From assembly GCA_021805485.1 (NCBI GenBank), contig JAJZFF010000546.1, positions 1-5,559 of the forward strand: a stretch of DNA of 5,559 nucleotides, given 5' to 3'. The stretch's first letter is position 1; every line of letters starts with the position of its first letter. Made by a program: the position numbers and the translations under genes. The notes beneath the pieces were generated by a model. It saw only the letters and a program-made list of their open reading frames with translations. It searched no databases and had not been told where the DNA came from. This document shows, piece after piece, positions 1 to 5,014 of this stretch. Source of the DNA: Pseudomonadota bacterium. Lineage in GTDB: Bacteria > Pseudomonadota > Alphaproteobacteria > Acetobacterales > Acetobacteraceae.

Positions 1-450
1 TTCGGACATGATCACCCGGGCAATCTCGATGATCTGGCGCTCGGCGAGCGAGATATCGGCCGCAAGGGCGCGGGTGTCGATATGGGTGATCCCGAGCCCG
101 GAGAGCTCCGCCTCGGCGATCGCCGGCATCGCGGTCCGGTCGATCAGGCCAAGCCGGGTGCGCGGCTCGCGGCCGAGCAGCAGGTTTTCCGCCACGGTCA
201 TGAAGGGCAGCAGCGTCAGTTCCTGGAACACGGTGCCGACGCGCAGCCCGGCTTCGGCGGTGTCCACCGTGCCTTCATCCGGCGGGATCCGGCCGCCGAG
301 AATCTTGATCAGGGTCGACTTACCGGCGCCGTTCTCGCCCACCAGCGCATGAACTCTGCCGCGTGCGACGGCGATCGAGGCCCTGGTCAGGGCCTTGACG
401 CCGCCGAACGACTTGCTGATGTCCCGCGCCGCGATCGCGGGCGCGGTCAT
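1..450 (-). CDS. Sugar ABC transporter ATP-binding protein, RbsA/MglA/XylG type, N-terminal part (runs off left edge)
   Basis: This is the first 150 residues of an ABC ATPase, open to the window edge with no stop. Read from the ATG at 450, it shows a Walker A motif GENGAGKST at residues 38-46, a Q-loop Gln at 76 (VFQEL) and an ABC signature region around 133-145 (ISLAERQIIEIAR). The degenerate signature, with no LSGGQ, resembles the first domain of the double-domain ATPases that power ribose, galactose and xylose importers, so I infer a protein of about 500 residues continuing to the left. Walker B and the second domain are not visible. Its start overlaps the stop of the binding-protein gene as ATGA, which implies translational coupling and that the two belong to one importer. 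The only purine tract (AAGG) sits almost on the start codon, so initiation probably depends on coupling. The ATPase call is firm; the substrate is inferred from neighbours. Confidence 0.93.
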   Translation of the reverse strand, partial: MTAPAIAARDISKSFGGVKALTRASIAVARGRVHALVGENGAGKSTLIKILGGRIPPDEGTVDTAEAGLRVGTVFQELTLLPFMTVAENLLLGREPRTRLGLIDRTAMPAIAEAELSGLGITHIDTRALAADISLAERQIIEIARVIMSE

Positions 451-1571
451 GCCTTGGGCAGGTGAACGGTCAGATTACCGCCGCAGGGCTTGCCGTGCAG
501 CGCGGCATCGACGCAGATCTTCACCACCGCGTCGGGTCCGCTGTCGGTGAAATCGGCGAAGAAGCTGTCGGGCAGGTTCGGGAACACCGTCACGCCGGAT
601 TTCACCGTCGCGTCGGTCACGAACGGGAACGGAATGGTGATGTCCTTGCGCGGATACTTCTTGTTCAGCACCTGGCGCGCCAGTTCCAGGGCGACGAGCA
701 CCAGATAGGGCGGCTGGCCGATCGACAGCCCGTCGACCTTGTGGCCCATGTAGCCGACCATGAACTTGCGGAACCCGTTCTCGGCCTCGCCGGCAGTGGG
801 CGGCAGCGGACGGTTGGCGGCGATGAACGCCTTCAGCACGCCGTCGGTTCCGCCCTGGCACCAGATGCCGTCGACCTTGGGCAGCGAGGGCAGCACGGAA
901 GCGGTGTTCTTCTCCGCGGTCGCCGAGTCCCAGTCCCCCGCGAAGCGGCTGACCACCTTGATGCCGGGATGCTTCTTCCACACCGATTCGGCGCCGAGAT
1001 TGCGCTGCTGGTTCACCGTCGTGCCGGCAACGCCCGTCACCATGATGACGTTGCCCTTGCCGTCGAGTTTCTTCACCAGCCACTCGGCGAGGGTTTCACC
1101 GAACTTGAACTGGTCGGTGTTCACCTTCAGCGCCGCCGGCGTGGTGACGACATTGTCGAAGGAGATGACGAGGATGCCGCGCGCATGCGCCTGCTGGATG
1201 ATGCCGTTCAGCCCGGTCGGCGAGGCGGCGTCGACCAGGATCGCGTCGACCCGCTCGGCAATCATGCCGGAAATCTGCTGGCTTTCCTGCGAGACGTTGT
1301 TGCCGGAGTTGTAATAGGAGCCCTCGATCTCGCTCTTGTACGGCTCCATCTGCAGCGCCGCCTTGAAGAGGTTGACCATCTCGATGCGCCACTCGTTGCC
1401 GATATACGAGTTCGAGAGAGCGATCTTGAGCTTGCGGCCGTTCGCGAGGCCGAAGCGGGGCAGGGCGGCAAGGCCAAGCCCGCCCGCGAGCCCGGTGATC
1501 AGAGTGCGGCGCGTTGCGCCGGTCAGATTGAGGCCGCCGATCGGATCAGCGGTCTGGTTTTCGAATTCCAT
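447..1571 (-). CDS. Tat-exported periplasmic sugar-binding protein of an ABC importer (Peripla_BP_4 / type 1 fold)
   Basis: This 374-residue protein would capture a sugar in the periplasm and deliver it to an inner-membrane permease. The N-terminus carries a twin-arginine signal: TRRTL at residues 20-24, a hydrophobic Gly/Ala/Leu stretch at about 24-37, and a likely cleavage after GLA (41-43). The mature part starts KLKIALSNSYIGNEWR and has the usual pattern of ribose/xylose-type binding proteins: a Gln-rich segment (SQESQQISGM), DAILVDAASPTGL, ISFDNVV and VNTDQ. Two cysteines near the C-terminus (353 and 363) could form a disulfide. An ATG at 1577 would add Met-Leu, but GGGAGG directly abuts it, whereas the ATG at 1571 has 6 nt of spacing, so I chose 1571. 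The stop overlaps the next ATPase gene by 4 nt. The ligand is not readable from sequence; galactose or a related aldose is inferred from the upstream enzymes. Confidence 0.92.
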   Translation of the reverse strand: MEFENQTADPIGGLNLTGATRRTLITGLAGGLGLAALPRFGLANGRKLKIALSNSYIGNEWRIEMVNLFKAALQMEPYKSEIEGSYYNSGNNVSQESQQISGMIAERVDAILVDAASPTGLNGIIQQAHARGILVISFDNVVTTPAALKVNTDQFKFGETLAEWLVKKLDGKGNVIMVTGVAGTTVNQQRNLGAESVWKKHPGIKVVSRFAGDWDSATAEKNTASVLPSLPKVDGIWCQGGTDGVLKAFIAANRPLPPTAGEAENGFRKFMVGYMGHKVDGLSIGQPPYLVLVALELARQVLNKKYPRKDITIPFPFVTDATVKSGVTVFPNLPDSFFADFTDSGPDAVVKICVDAALHGKPCGGNLTVHLPKA

Positions 1572-1655
1572 GAGCATCCTCCCTTCATTCTGGACGGTTT
1601 ATTATCGGTTCGATACAGCACTTCCCGGTGGCTGACAAACGAAATAAAGATGCAG
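1572..1655 (-). other. AT-rich intergenic leader before the binding-protein gene
   Basis: This 84-nt gap between the lactonase stop and the chosen binding-protein start is clearly richer in A/T than the flanking genes. On the plus strand it holds CGGTT twice (1595-1599 and 1606-1610), one helical turn apart, and the octamer GACAAACG at 1634-1641. On the transcribed strand GATAAT at 1606-1601 resembles a sigma-70 -10 box, but no TTGACA-like box lies 16-18 nt upstream of it. An internal promoter or operator raising transporter expression is possible but not shown. No terminator hairpin with a T-run is visible. Confidence 0.35.
1578..1583 (-). promoter_or_regulatory. Shine-Dalgarno GGGAGG that decides the binding-protein start
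   Basis: GGGAGG lies immediately against the ATG at 1577 (spacing 0) and exactly 6 nt before the second in-frame ATG at 1571. Initiation at 1571 fits ribosome spacing far better, so the annotated protein begins MEFENQ and not MLMEFENQ. Confidence 0.75.
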
Positions 1656-2570
1656 TTACACTGTCTTGTTGCCGCGTACTGCGACGTAGAGCGCGTAAAC
1701 CGAGCTCGTCGCCGTCATGAACAGGCGGTTGCGGTTCGGTCCGCCGAACACGAGGTTGCTGGTCGCCTCGGGCAGGTCGATCTTGCCAAGCGGCGTGCCG
1801 TCCGGCGCGAAGACGGCAACGCCGTTCGCCGTGCCGCAACTCGACCAGACATTGCCGTGCTCGTCGAGCCGGAAGCCATCGGCGAAGCCGTTCGGGATTT
1901 CGGCGAAGACCTTGCCCGGCCCGAGCCGCGCGCCGTCGATCACGTCATGCACGCGGATGTGATGCGGGCCGTCGGGCCGGTGGGTCATGCCGGTGTCGGC
2001 GATATACAGCTTCGATTCATCCGGGCTGAAGGCGATGCCGTTCGGCCGCTCGTAATCGCTGGCGACGATGCCGAGCGCGCCGCTGGCCGGATCGAAGCGA
2101 TAGACATTGCACGCGCCGATCTCGCTGTCCGCGCGATGGCCCTCATAGTCGCTCCAGATGCCGTAATCGGGGTCGGTAAACCAGATCGTGCCGTCCGACT
2201 TCACGACGACGTCGTTGGGCGAATTCAGCCGCTTGCCCTCGAAACGGTCGACCAGAATGGTCACCGAGCCATCGTATTCGGTGCGGCTGACGCAGCGGCC
2301 GCCATGCTCGCAGCTGATCAGCCGCCCCTGGCGGTCGCGGGTATGGCCGTTGGTGTGCCGCGCCGGCGCGCGATAGACGTCGACCGTCCCGTTCGTCGTC
2401 CAGCGCATCATCCTGTCGTTCGGAATGTCGCTCCACAGCAGGCAGTTCTGCTCGCCGATCCACACCGGCCCTTCCGCCCAGCGGAAGCCCGTGGCGATTT
2501 TCTCGATCGCCGCATTGAACAGCAGCATCGAACGAAAGCGGTCGTCATAGACATGAAAAGCCTCGGACAT
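1656..2570 (-). CDS. SMP-30/gluconolactonase-family sugar lactonase
   Basis: This 304-residue protein has the features of the SMP-30/gluconolactonase/LRE six-bladed beta-propeller, a metal-dependent cytoplasmic enzyme that hydrolyses aldonolactones to aldonic acids. Visible active-site candidates are Glu33 in AEGPVW, Asn119 in SPNDVV, Asn177 in RPNGIAFSPDE and Asp231 in FADGFRLD. In characterised homologues the Glu, one Asn and the Asp bind the divalent metal and the other Asn helps bind substrate. No signal peptide is seen. It follows the sugar dehydrogenase, kinase and aldolase genes, so galactonolactone is the likely substrate, although family members are often broad and arabino- or xylono-lactone are possible. 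GAAGGG at 2583-2578 lies 7 nt before the ATG. It is separated from dgoA by a 99-nt gap that can fold, and from the binding-protein start by 84 nt. Confidence 0.93.
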   Translation of the reverse strand: MSEAFHVYDDRFRSMLLFNAAIEKIATGFRWAEGPVWIGEQNCLLWSDIPNDRMMRWTTNGTVDVYRAPARHTNGHTRDRQGRLISCEHGGRCVSRTEYDGSVTILVDRFEGKRLNSPNDVVVKSDGTIWFTDPDYGIWSDYEGHRADSEIGACNVYRFDPASGALGIVASDYERPNGIAFSPDESKLYIADTGMTHRPDGPHHIRVHDVIDGARLGPGKVFAEIPNGFADGFRLDEHGNVWSSCGTANGVAVFAPDGTPLGKIDLPEATSNLVFGGPNRNRLFMTATSSVYALYVAVRGNKTV

Positions 2571-2582
2571 GGCAGCGCCCTT

Positions 2583-2661
2583 CCCCCTCTTCGTTGCGGC
2601 CGGACTCTCCGGCCCTTGACCTCAAACGATAAAAGACAAACGCCACGAAGACCAGAGGGGG
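2583..2661 (-). promoter_or_regulatory. Possible RNA fold in the dgoA-lactonase gap, next to the lactonase ribosome binding site
   Basis: In the transcript, CCCCCUCU (2661-2654) is exactly complementary to AGAGGGGG (2590-2583), and UCGU (2648-2645) to ACGA (2594-2591), giving a 12-bp stem with a 5-nt bulge. An alternative register pairs UCUUCGU (2651-2645) with ACGAAGA (2594-2588) for 7 continuous bp. The stem encloses an AT-rich stretch and a separate perfect hairpin at 2614-2598. The downstream arm abuts the GAAGGG ribosome binding site of the lactonase gene, so folding could limit translation. The complementarity is seen; the regulatory role is inferred. Confidence 0.4.
2598..2614 (-). other. 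Perfect 7-bp hairpin, 3-nt loop
   Basis: GGCCGGA-loop-TCCGGCC forms a 7-bp perfect stem, 28-44 nt upstream of the lactonase start codon. Neither strand has a T-run after the stem, so it is not a standard intrinsic terminator. It could stabilise or mark a processed mRNA 5' end within the operon, or serve as a palindromic protein-binding site; sequence alone does not decide. Confidence 0.5.
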
Positions 2662-2669
2662 GCGGCGGA

Positions 2670-3290
2670 TCAGGCCTTGAGGGCAGAGATAAAGTTGTCC
2701 GCCTTTTCGCGCACCGCGGCGGCGTCATCGCCCGGGCGATAGAGCGCCGAGCCGATGCCGAACCCCATCGCCCCGGCCGCGCGCCAGGGTGCCATCGTCT
2801 CCGGTGAGACGCCGCCGACCGGCAATACGGGAAGCGCCGGCGGCAGCACGGCGCGCAGGGCCTTGAGCACCGCCGGGCTCGCCGCCTCGGCCGGAAACAG
2901 CTTCAGCCCGTCCGCCCCGGCCCTGATCAGCGCGAAAGCCTCGGCCGGGGTGAAAAAGCCGGGCAGCGCGACCAGTCCGTGCCGCTTCGCCTCCCGCACG
3001 AGATCGGGATCGGCATGCGGGGTGACCATCAGCCGTCCGCCGGCGCCGGCGAGGCGGGCGATGTCCGCGGCCGTCATCACCGTTCCGGCCCCGATCAGCG
3101 CGCGGTCGCCGAAGCGACGGGCGAGGCGGGCGATGCTCTCGAACGGGTCGGGCGAGTTCAGCGGCACCTCGATGATCCGCAGCCCGGCCCCGACCAGCGC
3201 CTCGCCCACCGCCTCCGCCTCGTCCGGCGAAACGCCGCGCAGGATCGCGACCAGCGGGCAGGCGTCGAGATGGTCTTTCAGTGTCGCCAT
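2670..3290 (-). CDS. dgoA: 2-dehydro-3-deoxy-6-phosphogalactonate aldolase
   Basis: This class I aldolase cleaves 2-dehydro-3-deoxy-6-phospho-D-galactonate into pyruvate and D-glyceraldehyde 3-phosphate in the cytoplasm. At 206 residues it matches the usual length of E. coli DgoA (about 205). The fold markers run in order: VAILRGVSPDEA (14-25), IIEVPLNSP with the catalytic-site Glu41, LIGAGTV (65-71), VTPHAD (89-94), LPGFFTPAEAF (109-119), the Schiff-base Lys130 in GLKLFPAE, VGGVSPET (158-165) and GFGIGSALYRPG near the end. EVPLNSP and the ending GSALYRPGD favour the galactonate aldolase over the Entner-Doudoroff Eda enzyme. Its start lies inside the end of dgoK (13-nt overlap, different frame), with a GGGGAG tract a short distance before the ATG; the kinase and aldolase are probably made in linked amounts. 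Confidence 0.95.
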   Translation of the reverse strand: MATLKDHLDACPLVAILRGVSPDEAEAVGEALVGAGLRIIEVPLNSPDPFESIARLARRFGDRALIGAGTVMTAADIARLAGAGGRLMVTPHADPDLVREAKRHGLVALPGFFTPAEAFALIRAGADGLKLFPAEAASPAVLKALRAVLPPALPVLPVGGVSPETMAPWRAAGAMGFGIGSALYRPGDDAAAVREKADNFISALKA

Positions 3291-4168
3291 GGAATCTGCT
3301 CCCCGAGCCGGGCAAGGCCAAGACAGGCGGCATCGCCCGCCCCGGCGTCATGAAGTCTTGCCGTGCCGCCGCACAACACGATCGCGTCGCGGTAGAGGCT
3401 GCACAGCGAGGCATCGCCGATCAGCGTCACCTCGGCCGCGTCCGGCGGCAGCGCGTGGCGCACCTCGTGGCCGATCAGCAGACCCGAGAGATAGTCCCGC
3501 GCGGCGGTCTTCGCGACGCCATCGAGCAGCACCCTGGTCCGCACGCCGAAGAGATGGTGCAACAACCCGCCCGGCTGGCCCGCCCGGGTAACGCCGTCGG
3601 CGAAGGCGGCCGGGTCCGGCGCGCCGGCCTCGATCGTCTGCGCGAGGATCGTCGCCCCGCCGATCGCGGCAAACGCCTCGCCGGTCATGTAGGAGCGGAA
3701 CCCCTCGATCCGCCCGGCTGCCACCGTGGCCCATTTCGAATGGCTGCCGGGCAGGCAGACGAGCCGGCGCGCGTCACCATCCGCGGCGCCGACGATCTGC
3801 GTCTCCTCGCCGCGCATCACTTCCGGCACGCCCGCCTCGTCCCGCGCCGCAAGTCCGGGCAGGATGAACACCTCCGCCACGTCGAACGCCACCGGCCGCG
3901 CGGCGGCGGCGATGGCGCCGAACTCCGCCGGACAGTCGAGATACGGCACTTCCTGCCACCCCTGGCGGCTGCCGGCCATGCCGGCGATCAGCACCCGCCG
4001 CTCGCCGGCCCCCAGCCAGTCGCCGGCGATGTCGCGCAGCGTGTCGGCGAAACCGCCCGGTTTCACGCTCAGCACGCCGCGATCGGCGCGCCGCACGTCG
4101 CGGACCGCGCCATCCTCCGCGATGCGGAAGGCGCGCAGCCTAGTCGTCCCCCAGTCGAGGCCGATCAT
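3278..4168 (-). CDS. dgoK: 2-dehydro-3-deoxygalactonokinase
   Basis: This kinase phosphorylates 2-dehydro-3-deoxy-D-galactonate with ATP to the 6-phosphate that DgoA then cleaves. The 296-residue length suits the DgoK family. Its diagnostic segments are all present: DWGTTRLRA at 5-13 (phosphate-binding start of an actin-like fold), GMAGSRQGW at 63-71 with VPYLDCP (74-80), MRGEETQ at 118-124, LPGSHSKWA at 139-147 and YMTGEAFA at 160-167. A C-terminal LCGGTA matches the second nucleotide-binding region. The gene begins 27 nt after the dehydrogenase stop; no strong Shine-Dalgarno is visible (only GGCGGA-like purines), so translation may rely on the upstream gene. It ends inside the start of dgoA. 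The kinase-then-aldolase order is the same as in the E. coli dgo operon. No frameshift or missing motif is seen. Confidence 0.95.
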   Translation of the reverse strand: MIGLDWGTTRLRAFRIAEDGAVRDVRRADRGVLSVKPGGFADTLRDIAGDWLGAGERRVLIAGMAGSRQGWQEVPYLDCPAEFGAIAAAARPVAFDVAEVFILPGLAARDEAGVPEVMRGEETQIVGAADGDARRLVCLPGSHSKWATVAAGRIEGFRSYMTGEAFAAIGGATILAQTIEAGAPDPAAFADGVTRAGQPGGLLHHLFGVRTRVLLDGVAKTAARDYLSGLLIGHEVRHALPPDAAEVTLIGDASLCSLYRDAIVLCGGTARLHDAGAGDAACLGLARLGEQIPWRH

Positions 4169-4195
4169 CGGCGGCCGGTCATCCGCCCGCGCCGC

Positions 4196-4969
4196 TCAGA
4201 TCCAGCCGGCGTCGACGAAGAAATTGTGGCTGGTCACCATCCGGCTGTCGTCGGCGGCGAGCCAGAGCACCATCCGCGCGACATCGGCCGGCGCCAGCTT
4301 CTGCTTGAGGCACTGCTGCTTCATCAGCGTCTCCTCGCCCTCCGGCGTCAGCCATTTCTCGATCTGCCGTTCGGTCATGATCCAGCCCGGCACCACGCAG
4401 TTCACGCGGATGTTGTCCGGCCCGAAATCCCGCGCGAGGCTGCGCGTCAGCGCCTCGATGCCGGCCTTGGCGGTCACGTAGGCGGGCATGCCGCCCTGGC
4501 CCTTGTGCCAGCTGCTCGACCCGAAATTGACGATGGCGCCGCCGCCTGCGGCCTTCATCATCGGGATGATCGCCTGGGCGGCGAAGAACTGGTGCCGCAG
4601 GTTCACCTGCAGCCGTTCGTCCCAGTATTCGACCGTAACCTCCATCGTCGGGTGGCGCTCGTCATGGGCGGCGTTGTTCACCAGCACGGTGAACGGGCCG
4701 ACTGCCTTGGCGCCCTCGGCGATCGCGGCTTTCAGCGCGTCGATGTCGCGCAGGTCGCACTGGATGAAATGCGGCGCGGCATGACCCTTCGCCATCACCT
4801 GCTCGACCACGCGCTGGCCGCCCGCCGCGTCGATGTCGACAAAGACGATGCGGCTACCCTGCTCGGCGAAATGCTGGACGACGGAGGCGCCGATGCCACC
4901 GCCGCCGCCGGTGATGAACACCGCCCGGTCCTTGAGGCTCGGATAGATTGCATTGGCGTGTGCGGTCAT
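4196..4969 (-). CDS. SDR-family NAD-dependent aldose 1-dehydrogenase (galactose/xylose/arabinose type)
   Basis: This 257-residue classical short-chain dehydrogenase has the Rossmann glycine motif TGGGGGIG at 20-27, Asp45 at the end of beta-2 (favouring NAD over NADP), NNAA at 98-101, Asn123, and the catalytic set Ser151, Tyr164, Lys168 (YVTAK). From memory, its overall pattern (YPSLKDR start, DERH after the NNAA, WDERLQVNLRH, NFGSSSWH, WLTPEGE, and an ending VDAGWI) closely resembles Caulobacter XylB, the D-xylose dehydrogenase that oxidises an aldose at C1 to the lactone. Next to dgoK, dgoA and a lactonase, D-galactose is the more likely substrate here, but xylose, arabinose or fucose activity is plausible. 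GAAGGA lies 5 nt before the ATG. The gap to the upstream ATPase is 45 nt and to dgoK 27 nt. The family is firm, the substrate inferred. Confidence 0.92.
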   Translation of the reverse strand: MTAHANAIYPSLKDRAVFITGGGGGIGASVVQHFAEQGSRIVFVDIDAAGGQRVVEQVMAKGHAAPHFIQCDLRDIDALKAAIAEGAKAVGPFTVLVNNAAHDERHPTMEVTVEYWDERLQVNLRHQFFAAQAIIPMMKAAGGGAIVNFGSSSWHKGQGGMPAYVTAKAGIEALTRSLARDFGPDNIRVNCVVPGWIMTERQIEKWLTPEGEETLMKQQCLKQKLAPADVARMVLWLAADDSRMVTSHNFFVDAGWI

Positions 4970-5014
4970 GATGATCCTTCTTCCGTCGTGATGTATCGTC
5001 GCCGGCTCCGGGCG

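Noticed and set aside
8..352. Plus-strand open frames over the left-edge ATPase
   Set aside because: The minus-strand frame encodes clear Walker A, Q-loop and signature motifs; the plus frames are shadows.
2598..2614. Rho-independent terminator between dgoA and the lactonase gene
   Set aside because: The stem is perfect, but no T-run follows it on either strand, so intrinsic termination is not supported.
462..2807. A very long plus-strand open frame (781 codons) opposite the binding protein, lactonase and end of dgoA
   Set aside because: It runs antisense through two well-supported genes and an intergenic gap. Its translation is low-complexity (rich in Arg, Ala, Asp, Val, His) with no recognisable motif, as expected of a mirror frame in GC-rich DNA.
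2670..3290. Assignment as Entner-Doudoroff KDPG aldolase (Eda)
   Set aside because: The EVPLNSP and GSALYRPG segments and direct overlap with dgoK fit DgoA better; some overlap in activity cannot be excluded.
2755..4481. Long plus-strand open frames (2755-3591 and 3726-4481) opposite dgoA, dgoK and the dehydrogenase
   Set aside because: They are Ser/Arg/Ala/Pro-rich mirror frames of recognisable genes with intact motifs, and show no family signature of their own.
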